Below, one piece after another: positions 35,530 to 44,256 of a stretch of 64,000 nucleotides of DNA. The position numbers were made by a program, and so were the translations under genes. The notes under the pieces are model-generated. The model was not told the DNA's origin. It ran no database searches and saw only the letters and a program-made list of their open reading frames with translations. Within the stretch, counting starts at the first letter, position 1, and each line of letters starts with the position of its first letter. This DNA is from an uncultured Clostridia bacterium (lineage in GTDB: Bacteria > Bacillota > Clostridia > Lachnospirales > Lachnospiraceae): positions 62,001-126,000 of the forward strand of contig CALBKM010000042.1 of the NCBI GenBank assembly GCA_937895705.1. Direction: 5' to 3'.

Positions 35530-35967
35530 AATGCCTCCTAACCGAAGCCTATATAGATTTAATGTATTGCCTGCACTATCAACATAGAGTTTCGCTTGCG
35601 GAACTCTTGCAACCAGCGCGGTTGCTTGCAACATCTTCCGCTCACGCGAGTACGCATCCAACAGACTTTGTTGCATTAAAAATGAAACAAAGTCTGCTTC
35701 CGTTACCGAAAGCAGACTTACACAAATCAAACCTATTTTACGTATCTGTGAGGCCGGAACTCTATGCAAGCTCCTTGGTCATAGACCCTCACACGACACC
35801 TTATAAAGGCTCGGTCACTTATGTGCGATAGTCTGATTTCGGCATACACAAACAAACCTATACGATATCCTAGGCTTCTTTCTATCCTGTTTGTCATGTC
35901 CGAAGTAAACTATCTGCTACTCATTGCCTCACCTCACGCAAATTGCGCCTTTCTTTTTATTAATTTC
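35530..35967 (-). promoter_or_regulatory. Attenuator leader of the ABC-F gene
   Basis: From the promoter at 35968-35996 the leader carries a possible 4-codon uORF (MSSR, 35924-35910) with GAGGTGAGG before it. A terminator AAGTCTGCTT/GAAGCAGACTT (35719-35690) ends in GTTTCATTTTT. The upstream segment CCGAAATCAGACT (35842-35830) can pair 12 of 13 bases with AGTCTGCTTTCGG (35718-35706), the terminator left arm, forming an antiterminator. A later stem CAGACTTTGTT/AACAAAGTCTG (35662-35696), a GAGTTTCGC hairpin and an outer GAAGCCTA/TAGGCTTC pairing (about 35870 with 35545) are also visible. Confidence 0.75.
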
Positions 35968-35996
35968 ATCTTACCACAGGTGCTTTTAAAATACAA
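35968..35996 (-). promoter_or_regulatory. ABC-F promoter
   Basis: TTGTAT (35996-35991) and TAAGAT (35973-35968) with a 17-bp spacer on the minus strand. Confidence 0.75.
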
Positions 35997-36040
35997 GCAC
36001 TAACTTTTCCCCACCCTATCCTACGCTATATTACATCCTA

Positions 36041-37414
36041 TTATCGGAGGAACAACAAATCACAATCGCCACGTTCGATTTCATCTAAGGAGAACACTTC
36101 CGGTTCATTGGAATACGTATTCTCATCCTCTCTGATTTCCGCGTTACAGGTTACATAAAAGACGATATCATCAAAATCCTCCGGACAGATTACTGTACAG
36201 GAAAACTCAAGTTTTCTTTTCCCGTCATCCGTATCTTCCTCCACATTCTCCATTGCCACTACGATGGATACTTCCTTTCCGTCCTTCTCCAGCACATACT
36301 CTTCTGCCAGCCCATATGTCCTCGGATTATATACCACACCTGTCGTCTTATCAACCATTCCTCCTCTTGTGTACGGCACTTTTGCTTCATTCTCAGATAA
36401 ATACTCCGCCATATCGACCGTAGCCATTTTAATTCGTTTGGTTCCGTCTCCCAGAGACTCTTCTTCTATGGAAATCGTATTCGTAAGCTTCTTTTCTTCC
36501 AGAGAAACCGACCTCCAGCCTGTCTCGGCACTCCATTTTTTCAGTGCTTCCATTCCCTTCCAGGTATATGTTCCTTCTCCCAGCGTGGAATATCCGTTTA
36601 CTTCAAAATAGTTTTCCACCGCTAATTCCGCTCCGACTATCGTTTTTTCCGGCTCGGCTTCCAATCCCTTGTTTACGCCGAACACCAACAGTTCAGAGTC
36701 TCCGTGGCGGATAAAATTCAACATCTTCCAAAGGCCGGCACGTTCTATAAAGGTCTCCCAGTCAAAATTATATCCGGTCATATAAAAACCTGCATCCTCA
36801 TAATCCGACGGACATACCAACGTATAACGCTCCGTATAGTACGGATGGGTTAATGACGGATACTCGAATTCACATGTGAGCTGTAGCTCATATTCCTTAT
36901 CTCCATGCTTTATCAGTGTAGTATGCGGCAGCTTCTCATCCATCGGGAAGAACGCCTTTCCCGTCTCTAAATCCACAAACCCGCCCATAGCAAACGTAGC
37001 CCAGCCACCGTACTCATTTACATAAGGTATCGCATGTAACGTTACTTGTAGCACTCTCGTACCGCCTTCGTTCTCCTCTTCCGTGACATCAAAGTAGTAC
37101 TCGCGGTCTACCAGCTCCATAATCGGATTTCCGTTCTCGTCCCCCTCCTTTGCCATAAAGCCCTTGCAGGTGTGCCAGCCCGCACCCAATACTTCAATCC
37201 CGTTGGCCTCCATATAATTCGCAGGTACCGGAGTGGCTGTCGGTTCCGGGGTGGCCGTAGGTTCCGGCGTAGCAGTTACCGCCGGTGTCTCTGTAGGCGA
37301 TACTGCCTCTGTCACCTGATTCTGCGGCTTCTCTTCTCCCTGCTTACCTCCGCAGCCTGCTGCCAAAGCTAACATTGCTACCGTTGCCAATACAAAAAGT
37401 CCATTGTGCTTCAT
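36041..37414 (-). CDS. Lipoprotein with Thr/Pro linker, unknown function
   Basis: The protein has 457 residues. The signal peptide ends in a lipobox, LALAAGC, so it is anchored in the outer leaflet of the membrane. Residues 35-70 are a low-complexity linker (TPAVTATPEPTATPEPTATP). The rest shows two copies of an about 190-residue module, each beginning EANGIEVLGAGWHTCKGF or EVNGYSTLGEGTYTWKGM and containing a GG(F/M)VDxxTG segment. No enzyme motif is seen; ligand binding or a scaffold role is possible. The stop is 100 bp upstream of the ABC-F promoter on the same strand, so it is a separate unit. Confidence 0.75.
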   Translation of the reverse strand: MKHNGLFVLATVAMLALAAGCGGKQGEEKPQNQVTEAVSPTETPAVTATPEPTATPEPTATPVPANYMEANGIEVLGAGWHTCKGFMAKEGDENGNPIMELVDREYYFDVTEEENEGGTRVLQVTLHAIPYVNEYGGWATFAMGGFVDLETGKAFFPMDEKLPHTTLIKHGDKEYELQLTCEFEYPSLTHPYYTERYTLVCPSDYEDAGFYMTGYNFDWETFIERAGLWKMLNFIRHGDSELLVFGVNKGLEAEPEKTIVGAELAVENYFEVNGYSTLGEGTYTWKGMEALKKWSAETGWRSVSLEEKKLTNTISIEEESLGDGTKRIKMATVDMAEYLSENEAKVPYTRGGMVDKTTGVVYNPRTYGLAEEYVLEKDGKEVSIVVAMENVEEDTDDGKRKLEFSCTVICPEDFDDIVFYVTCNAEIREDENTYSNEPEVFSLDEIERGDCDLLFLR

Positions 37415-37542
37415 AATGGTGTCCTCCGTTTCGTGTGTAAATCATGAGGTAAATTTTGCTTACCCTATATTATCATCCGTTTACCCTTTTGTCAATAACA
37501 TTTACCAAGTATCTTTGAGTTTATTAAAGAATATTCTTCCTG

Positions 37543-38058
37543 TTATCGCATACCTTCGGTTGACGGCACCTGAAAAAGTCCGATTTCCGGGGGATATACC
37601 GTAAATATCATAAACGCAACCGCCAATGCGTACATTACGATTCTGAGCACCTTTGCATCCTTATTCTTACATGTCATGGTCACCCGGTACACTACCAGAT
37701 ATGCCGCCAGTACGCTAATCACATACACCGCAATATTAGCCCAGGCCACATTAAACCCCAGAATACCGGTGTAGGTGTAAAACAACGTAGGAATCATAGC
37801 CAGGCCCACCAATATTCCGGTAAACATGGCATTATAAATGCAGGGATACTGCCGTTCCATCCGTTTCCCCGCCACCAGCGCAAACAAGAACATAGGGAAG
37901 AACAAAAGCTTCATATGCTCCCAGGTAGACTCATTTACAGGAAAAAATAAGCCAATCAGGAATCCTCTTCCGGTCCAGTCGTACACAAAGTGAGACAGAA
38001 TACCGAGTATCACAGTCACAAAAAAACCTATAACGCAAAACTTTTTCAAATCACTCAT
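37543..38058 (-). CDS. DUF6512-like membrane protein
   Basis: The protein has 171 residues from ATG 38058 behind AGGAGG. About five membrane spans are visible. The conserved loop PVNESTWEHMKLLFFPMFLF is typical of a family of small clostridial membrane proteins with no known role. The following spans end in FMIFTVYPPEIGLFQVP. It is divergent from the transglutaminase lipoprotein gene. Confidence 0.75.
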   Translation of the reverse strand: MSDLKKFCVIGFFVTVILGILSHFVYDWTGRGFLIGLFFPVNESTWEHMKLLFFPMFLFALVAGKRMERQYPCIYNAMFTGILVGLAMIPTLFYTYTGILGFNVAWANIAVYVISVLAAYLVVYRVTMTCKNKDAKVLRIVMYALAVAFMIFTVYPPEIGLFQVPSTEGMR

Positions 38059-38167
38059 AAAACGCCTCCTATACCATGGAAACTGTAATAGTAACAGTTT
38101 ATACAAATCAAGGGACGATTATTACATTTTCCTTTTCGGAAACACGCACAGAAACCGAGCATCAGCC

Positions 38168-38196
38168 TTGACAATACGCCGTTTTCATGATAGTCT
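38168..38196 (+). promoter_or_regulatory. Promoter of the transglutaminase-SGNH-lipoprotein operon
   Basis: TTGACA (38168-38173), 17-bp spacer, TAGTCT (38191-38196). The first ATG is at 38236 behind AAGGAG. Confidence 0.7.
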
Positions 38197-38235
38197 ATGT
38201 AGGTGGAAATACGCTTTACATAAGGAGAATCGAGC

Positions 38236-39978
38236 ATGTACCAATTCATAAAAAAAGGAAAAACGTTTTGCCTGATTGTTTTTGTCGCATTCACCGTTTT
38301 CCTTTGTGCCTGCGGTAAAAAAATCCCCGAATATATTGCAACTTCTGCAACCGTAGAAGCCGGAAACACGTTCTCGGCAAATGACTTCGTATTGGAAGGG
38401 GGACATACCGCTACGTTTGTTTCCGAGTTTGAGACTCAATTTGTCCGGGACGGCATTGCCCAAGTAAACCAGATCGGCGAATATTCCGTAGGCCTCACCG
38501 TTGACGGTGAGCTCTATAACATTGACTTAACCGTGCAGGATACCGTAGCTCCGAGTGCTTTGGCACAAACAATCACCCTTTGCCAGAGTGATTCCCTGTC
38601 TGCGGAGCAATGTGTTACCGATATCAAAGACCAGACAAACGTCTCCTGTTCCTTTCAGGCTGAGCCTGATTTGACAAAAGTCGGTTCGGTCACCGAAACC
38701 GTTATATTAACCGATGCGGCAGGAAATCGCACCGAGATTCCTGTTACCATAACCGTTCTTGATAAAAACAATTTCCTTATAGACAGCTATACGATAGAGG
38801 CCGGCGAAACCATTCCTTCCATAGAAGAACTGATTGTTTTCAATCGGACCGGGAACTATATCACCGATATTTCCGTTATCAATACATCTCTGGTGGGCAA
38901 CTACACTTTAGAAGCGGAAATCGACGGCACCCTTCACACCACCGAGCTTATTATCGAAGATACGGTTGCTCCGACCGCGGTTATTACACCGGTCACTGCT
39001 TATTACGGTGCAGCCTTTCCTCCTGCGGACACTTTTGTTTCCGAAATTACGGACGAAGGCCCTGTTTCCGTTTCCTATGAAACCGACCCGGGAGCTTTTG
39101 TAAGCGACCAAACCGCCGTTCGCGTTGTTTTGACTGACCAGGGCGGAAACCGTACTATCTATGACGGTCAGTGCTGTATTGCCTACGATAACGAAGCGCC
39201 GGTGTTTACTACCTTCCCTGAGAAACTGGAAGCAGATGTGGATTCCACGATTATCTGGAGAGCAATGGTCGGTGTTGAAGATAACTCCGGTATTGTCGAT
39301 GTATCACTGGATACCACCGGTATTGATTTGACAAAACCGGGCAGATATACCGCATTTTTTGTTGCGAAGGACTCTGTCGGAAACGAAACCAGACAGGCAG
39401 TAGAATTAACGCTTCACGACAATTCCGTAACCAAAGAAATGATGGACCTTGTATGTGCGGAGATTCTCGGTAAAATCATCACCGAGGACATGACCACACC
39501 GGAAAAGCTACATGCGGTTCACCGATATGTACGTAACCATGTCAGCTATACCAGTGCGGGCGTTCATGACGATGTACGCCGAGAGGCTTACCTTGGCTTA
39601 ACCACCCGCCGGAGCGGTGACTGCTTTACCTACTGCGCGGCATCCAAGGAACTGCTTGCCTATCTTGGGTACGAGTCACAGATTGTAAGGAGAAGCGAGC
39701 CTTATTCAAAAGAAGTGGGCAATCACTTCTGGCTTCTCGTAAATTGCGGTACGGAAGAAGAACCTTTGTGGTACCACCACGATGCTTGTCCGCAGTACAG
39801 ACATTTCAGCCGTGACACCTATATGATGACGGACGCTCAACTGGAAGCTTTCACAAAATATCGTGCCGATGTTTCTCCGAGAATGAAATATTACTATACC
39901 TTTGATACTTCGCTTCATCCTGCTTCCGCAACAGAAATCGTAGCAGACTTAAACCTCGATTCCAAATATTACGAATAA
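38236..39978 (+). CDS. Surface lipoprotein with Ig-like repeats and a transglutaminase-like domain
   Basis: The protein has 580 residues. The signal peptide ends in FLCACG, a lipobox. Residues 30-400 hold about four Ig-like modules, each closing with a DxxGN(R/E)T strand (TDAAGNRTEIPVTITV, DSVGNETRQAVELTL) as in bacterial surface proteins. The C-terminal domain is transglutaminase-like: Cys463 in RSGDCFTYCAASKELL, His497 in VGNHFWLLV and Asp516 in HHDACP complete the triad. Such proteins are peptidases or crosslinkers of cell-wall material. It heads a plus-strand operon with the SGNH protein and a small lipoprotein. Confidence 0.85.
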   Translation: MYQFIKKGKTFCLIVFVAFTVFLCACGKKIPEYIATSATVEAGNTFSANDFVLEGGHTATFVSEFETQFVRDGIAQVNQIGEYSVGLTVDGELYNIDLTVQDTVAPSALAQTITLCQSDSLSAEQCVTDIKDQTNVSCSFQAEPDLTKVGSVTETVILTDAAGNRTEIPVTITVLDKNNFLIDSYTIEAGETIPSIEELIVFNRTGNYITDISVINTSLVGNYTLEAEIDGTLHTTELIIEDTVAPTAVITPVTAYYGAAFPPADTFVSEITDEGPVSVSYETDPGAFVSDQTAVRVVLTDQGGNRTIYDGQCCIAYDNEAPVFTTFPEKLEADVDSTIIWRAMVGVEDNSGIVDVSLDTTGIDLTKPGRYTAFFVAKDSVGNETRQAVELTLHDNSVTKEMMDLVCAEILGKIITEDMTTPEKLHAVHRYVRNHVSYTSAGVHDDVRREAYLGLTTRRSGDCFTYCAASKELLAYLGYESQIVRRSEPYSKEVGNHFWLLVNCGTEEEPLWYHHDACPQYRHFSRDTYMMTDAQLEAFTKYRADVSPRMKYYYTFDTSLHPASATEIVADLNLDSKYYE

Positions 39979-40008
39979 ACGGAAGCAAAGCACAAGGAGG
40001 AGTTCCTC

Positions 40009-41055
40009 ATGGAAACAACCATACAACATACAAAACGGCATATAATTATCGAGGTCCTTTGTTATATTCTCCTGACACTGATTTTGTGTTTTCTGTTTCA
40101 GGAGCTTACCAGACCGAAATATATGTCTCACCCGTACGAAGGTGCCATGATGGCAGAATATTACGAAGCGGAAACCGAGCATGATGTCATCTTTCTCGGT
40201 GACTGCGAGTTTTACGAAACCATCTCTCCTGTTACATTGTGGGAAGACTACGGTGTATCTTCCTATGTCAGAGGGTCGCCGCAGCAGCTCATCTGGCAAT
40301 CCTATTATGTCCTTCAGGATACCTTAAAGCACGAAACACCGAAGGTCGTCGTTTTCAACGCAATGGAAATGAAAATCGGCGAAGTTCAAAGCGAAGCATA
40401 CACACGTCTTACCTTAGACGGTTTAAAAGACCTTAGGTATCGTTTACAGGCAGCCGAACTGTCCTTAAAGGATGAAAACGAATCCCTGCTCAGTTATGCG
40501 GTTCCGCTATTGCGTTATCACAGTCGTATAACCGACTTGCAAAAGGATGATTTCAACTATTTCTTTCGTCGGGACTTGATTTCTCACCATGGCTACTTGA
40601 TGCAGACTTCCATCGCCCCGCAAACGGAAGAACCGTTTCAGACACCGCTGTTTGATTACAGTTTCCCGGATACCTGCTGGGAATATCTGGACAAAATCGC
40701 AGACCTCTGCGAAGAGAACGACATCGAACTGGTTTTATTTAAGGCTCCGACCATAAGCTGGCAATATCCTTGGTACGAGGAGTGGGATGCTCAATTGGTT
40801 GACTATGCCGAAGAAAGAGGTATTCGTTATATCAACGGTCTTTCTTATGCGGATGATATGGGACTGGACATGACCACGGATACCTACGATAAAGGCGTAC
40901 ACCTTAACGTATACGGTGCCGAAAAATGTTCCCGGTTCCTCGGAAATATTTTAAGAAACGATTATTCTGTTCCTGACGGCAGACTTGATGACACACAAGC
41001 AGCTGCCTGGGCCCCGGTCTGCGAGCGATATCATGCCGCCCGGGGAGATAAATAA
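40009..41055 (+). CDS. Membrane-anchored SGNH-hydrolase-like protein (DltD/AlgX-like)
   Basis: The protein has 348 residues. A single N-terminal anchor (EVLCYILLTLILCFLFQEL) leads to an extracellular domain. FLGDCEFYETISPVTLW takes the place of the SGNH block I (the usual GxSxx is here GDCEF), and VHLNVYGAEKCSRFLG resembles block V with the catalytic His. The Ser to Cys change in block I is unusual. Related proteins (DltD, AlgX/AlgJ) work with MBOAT acyltransferases to transfer acyl groups, and an MBOAT gene is 3 kb away on the other strand. The start follows AAGGAGGAG. Confidence 0.7.
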   Translation: METTIQHTKRHIIIEVLCYILLTLILCFLFQELTRPKYMSHPYEGAMMAEYYEAETEHDVIFLGDCEFYETISPVTLWEDYGVSSYVRGSPQQLIWQSYYVLQDTLKHETPKVVVFNAMEMKIGEVQSEAYTRLTLDGLKDLRYRLQAAELSLKDENESLLSYAVPLLRYHSRITDLQKDDFNYFFRRDLISHHGYLMQTSIAPQTEEPFQTPLFDYSFPDTCWEYLDKIADLCEENDIELVLFKAPTISWQYPWYEEWDAQLVDYAEERGIRYINGLSYADDMGLDMTTDTYDKGVHLNVYGAEKCSRFLGNILRNDYSVPDGRLDDTQAAAWAPVCERYHAARGDK

Positions 41056-41141
41056 GTAATCGGAGACTTGCTATTAATCTAATAAACAGAATCTATACAC
41101 AGGAAGGAGTCTGCACTTTCTCGTGCGGAAATAAAGAAATT

Positions 41142-41705
41142 ATGTTCAAAAAATACTTGAAACTACGGGTTTGGGGAGCAACTTTGGCACTGTCGGTTTG
41201 TATCATTGCGGTCGGATGCGGGAAAGAACCGGAAAGAACCGTCGTCATCGGTGAAAGCAATTCCGTTTCTGACACCAACGAAGAAAAAGAGGTATTGGAC
41301 GAAAGCTTTGCCTTTGTCCACAACAATGTCAAAATCACTCCGAATGACCTGGTAGACCCTCTCGTTACAGCTCTCGGTTCCGATTACACTTACTTTGAGA
41401 GCCCGAGTTGTGCTTACATCGGACTGGACAAGTGCTATGTATATAAAGGCTTTTCCATCTATACCTATCCGGACGACAATGCAGTGGACCATGTGCTTCA
41501 GATTGTATTAACCGATGATACCCTGAGTACTCCGGAAGGATTGATGATCGGCGATACAAAAGAAAAGGTACTGGAATTGTATGGCAGTGATTATGTAGAA
41601 TCCGACGGTTCGTATGCTTATACCAAAGGAAAGACCTCTCTGATGATTATCATGAAAGACGACAGAGTACTCTCCATTCAGTACAACTACACCGATTCTT
41701 ACTAG
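41142..41705 (+). CDS. Small lipoprotein, unknown function
   Basis: The protein has 187 residues. Signal peptide with lipobox IIAVGC, a Ser/Glu-rich spacer, then a compact domain with SDYTYFESPSCAYIGLDK, VYKGFSIYTYPDD and LMIGDTKEKVLELYGSDY. The last block resembles the BLIP-like or SmpA/OmlA-like DTkEkVlelyG motif. The ribosome site is weak: AAGGAG at 41102 is 35 bp from the ATG, with a GCAC/GTGC hairpin (41114-41127) between. It is the last gene of the plus-strand operon and ends at a terminator. Confidence 0.7.
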   Translation: MFKKYLKLRVWGATLALSVCIIAVGCGKEPERTVVIGESNSVSDTNEEKEVLDESFAFVHNNVKITPNDLVDPLVTALGSDYTYFESPSCAYIGLDKCYVYKGFSIYTYPDDNAVDHVLQIVLTDDTLSTPEGLMIGDTKEKVLELYGSDYVESDGSYAYTKGKTSLMIIMKDDRVLSIQYNYTDSY

Positions 41706-41741
41706 TACAAAGAGTCTGCAATTTCTATAGAGTAAAATAAC

Positions 41742-41777
41742 AACGGAACGACTCCCTTTGTGGATTCGTTCCGTTTT
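41742..41777. terminator. Bidirectional terminator between convergent operons
   Basis: AACGGAACGA (41742-41751) pairs with TCGTTCCGTT (41766-41775) and is followed by TTAAT. It lies between the lipoprotein gene (plus) and the PLP enzyme gene (minus). Confidence 0.8.
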
Positions 41778-41788
41778 AATATTCTTTG

Positions 41789-42712
41789 CTATTCTAATCC
41801 GGTATATCCTCCGGTATTGATATAGAGAACATCTCCCATCCCGGGGGTCTGCATAAGCTCCTGTACCATACCATAAAAAGCGTTAATGTTGTAGGTAGGG
41901 TCAAGCTCAATTCCCTCCCGCTCAAAAATTTTGGCACGCAAGGCAAACAACTCTTCGTCCGGATGACCGTAATCATTTTTCCCGCAGTCATTTACCGATA
42001 CTTTATCTGCTGTGAATCCTTGCGGAAGGTATTCCGCCGCAGAACGAATCAAACGACTGATTCCTTTTTCTGCCTTTGCCGGAGTATTGGCCACCGCAAA
42101 GGAAGTCACCGGCGGAAGCTTACACTTTGCCGCTCCGCACAGAATTCCCGCCTGCGTAGTACCACTGGCACACGGCAAATAAATTGTTTTTGGATAAATC
42201 TTACTGCGTTCCAATTCTTCCAAGGTTTCATTAATCACCTGTGCATACGCTCTCACTGCTCCCGGTGTATGTCCGCCGTTGGGAACCAGAAAGACTTTTT
42301 TACCGCTCTCTTCCAGCAATTTTACCTGCTCACTTATTTTTAAAAGTGCCGCAAAATGTCCGACGCATTGTAATTCGGCGCCATAACTTCTTGCCAGTGC
42401 GGTGTTCCCGAATAAAGAATCCGGGAGCTCCTCTTCTGTCAAAAACAACTTGCAGGGAATATTAAGATGTGCCGCCACTTGTGCGGTTACCCGGATATGA
42501 TTGGAATACATCGACCCGGAGGTAACCAGTACGTCGGGCTTTTCTTTCAAAATTTCAGGAATCAGATACTCAAAAAAGCGTACCTTATTTCCACCGAATC
42601 CAAAATCTTCCGGATCGTCCCGATACATAAAAATACGATGTCCGTTAACTGTTTCCGATAACGGAAGCAATTGCGGCTTTTTGGTCAACAGCCGATAACG
42701 ATCATTGGGCAT
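41789..42712 (-). CDS. Fold type II PLP enzyme (D-cysteine desulfhydrase/ACC deaminase-like)
   Basis: The protein has 307 residues from ATG 42712 behind GGAGGG (the ATG at 42718 is too close to that site). The PLP lysine lies in GFGGNKVRFFEYL, followed by TSGSMYSNHIRVTA that binds the carboxylate. The phosphate-binding loop is LPCASGTTQAG. Family members deaminate or desulfhydrate D-amino acids or ACC. The gene ends the four-gene Dlt-like operon (26 bp from the adenylation gene). That context suggests it makes or consumes the amino acid loaded on the carrier protein; the substrate is unknown. Confidence 0.85.
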   Translation of the reverse strand: MPNDRYRLLTKKPQLLPLSETVNGHRIFMYRDDPEDFGFGGNKVRFFEYLIPEILKEKPDVLVTSGSMYSNHIRVTAQVAAHLNIPCKLFLTEEELPDSLFGNTALARSYGAELQCVGHFAALLKISEQVKLLEESGKKVFLVPNGGHTPGAVRAYAQVINETLEELERSKIYPKTIYLPCASGTTQAGILCGAAKCKLPPVTSFAVANTPAKAEKGISRLIRSAAEYLPQGFTADKVSVNDCGKNDYGHPDEELFALRAKIFEREGIELDPTYNINAFYGMVQELMQTPGMGDVLYINTGGYTGLE

Positions 42713-42737
42713 ACCCATTCCCTCCGTTTTTAACTTA

Positions 42738-44240
42738 CTACGAATTGTTTTTTATCCATTCCTGTAACAAACCGGCACGATCCAACTTACCGTTGCGATT
42801 ATGCGGCAGTTCCGGATAACAGATATAGTCATGAGGCAACATATACTTCGGAAGCTTCCCCGAAAGATCTTTTCTCAATTGCTTTCTTTTCTCTTCTTCA
42901 CAGGCACAGAAAAGAACAATTTTTTCTGCGGATGCTGCATAAAGACAACAGCATTCATCCACATAATCCAGTGCAGAGGCGCATACTTCAATGTCACCGA
43001 GTTCAATGCGATGCCCCATATGCTTTATTTGTGCATCCTTTCTCGCAACACAGATATACTCCCCATGCTCATTAATTCTGCCGTAATCACCGCTGTGATA
43101 GATCCGGCCGCTAAACGACTCAAAACAAACGTTTTGAAAGGCTGCACCTGTTTTTTCTTCATCCTTATAATATCCGAGCGCAAGACCGTCACCCGCAACA
43201 CAAATCTCCCCTTCGGAAGCCCGCTCCCCGTTTTCATCTAACAGGAAAATCTGTGCCGTATCAAAAGCGCGACCGATCGGTAACACATCATCTTCATTGA
43301 ACTCTCTGTCAATTACATAAAAACAAGAGTTACCTGCCACCTCGGTGGACCCGTAGAGATTCACAAAACGCACATGCGGAAGCGCGGTCCGCCAGTAATT
43401 TAAATGACGCACCGGCATACGCTCTCCCACAAACAAAACATTGTTCAATGTGGTAGGCTCCACTGCGGAAAACACATCAAAACGTGCGGTAACCGACAAT
43501 ACGGAAGGTACACAAACAAAAGTAGATATTCTTTCCTCATTTAACATTTGTACCAAATGCATCGGGAAGGAAAATACCTTCTGCGGAAATATTACGGTTG
43601 TGGCTCCCAGATATACTGTAGCGAAAATGTCTTTTGTGGACGCATCGAAATAAAACGGAATCTGATTACCGAATACTTCCTCCGATGTCAACGAAAACGT
43701 GTTGCAGTATGTTTCGATAAACATTCGAATTCCCCGGCCGTCCTTTACCACCAGCTTAGGAATCCCCGTAGAACCGGAGGTAAATATTCCGAACATAGGA
43801 AGTATTTCTTCTCTGGCCGGAAAATCAGTCCGACTGCATTCTTCTGCAGTATCTGCAAAAAGCTTCGGAACATCGCTCTGCGGAAACGGCTCTTTCTCTG
43901 TTGCATATAACAGAGCTGCCGGAGAACAAACCGATAACAGAAGCTCAGCCCGGTCTGCCGGAAGTGCACTGTCCACCGGTACATACCAGCCGCCCGCCGC
44001 ACAAACGCCGAACATAGAAACCAACGACTGCACATCTCTGTCTACTGCCACAGCAATCGGCGTTTCCGGCATTTGCCCTTGGAAAAAGCGTAAAAGACCG
44101 TTTGCAACACTGCAAACCTGTCCATAAAACTGCCGGTAGGTCAGACCTTCCTTTCCGGCTTCTTTAAAAACCACTTTGTCCGGCTGAACCTCGGCCCAAT
44201 ATTCCAGGCGATTCAACCAGCTGTTATTTTCATATTCCAT
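42738..44240 (-). CDS. Amino-acid adenylation enzyme (DltA-like)
   Basis: The protein has 500 residues from ATG 44240 behind AGGTGA. It is an ANL-superfamily single adenylation domain. Motifs are LTYRQFYGQVCSVANGL, GIFTSGSTGIPKLVVKD (A3), NLYGSTEVAGNSC (A5), YHSGDYGR and VARKDAQIKHMGHRIELGDIE (A8), and the C-terminal catalytic Lys in NRNGKLDR. DltA activates D-alanine and passes it to DltC. The pocket residues were not decoded, so the true substrate is open. It is encoded with an MBOAT acyltransferase, a carrier protein and a PLP enzyme. Confidence 0.88.
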   Translation of the reverse strand: MEYENNSWLNRLEYWAEVQPDKVVFKEAGKEGLTYRQFYGQVCSVANGLLRFFQGQMPETPIAVAVDRDVQSLVSMFGVCAAGGWYVPVDSALPADRAELLLSVCSPAALLYATEKEPFPQSDVPKLFADTAEECSRTDFPAREEILPMFGIFTSGSTGIPKLVVKDGRGIRMFIETYCNTFSLTSEEVFGNQIPFYFDASTKDIFATVYLGATTVIFPQKVFSFPMHLVQMLNEERISTFVCVPSVLSVTARFDVFSAVEPTTLNNVLFVGERMPVRHLNYWRTALPHVRFVNLYGSTEVAGNSCFYVIDREFNEDDVLPIGRAFDTAQIFLLDENGERASEGEICVAGDGLALGYYKDEEKTGAAFQNVCFESFSGRIYHSGDYGRINEHGEYICVARKDAQIKHMGHRIELGDIEVCASALDYVDECCCLYAASAEKIVLFCACEEEKRKQLRKDLSGKLPKYMLPHDYICYPELPHNRNGKLDRAGLLQEWIKNNS

Positions 44241-44256
44241 ACAATTCACCTAAGTC

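Noticed and set aside
35530..35769. An N-terminal extension of the ABC-F protein to 598 residues
   Set aside because: The extension reads through the leader hairpins; the AGGAGG site fixes the start at 35529.
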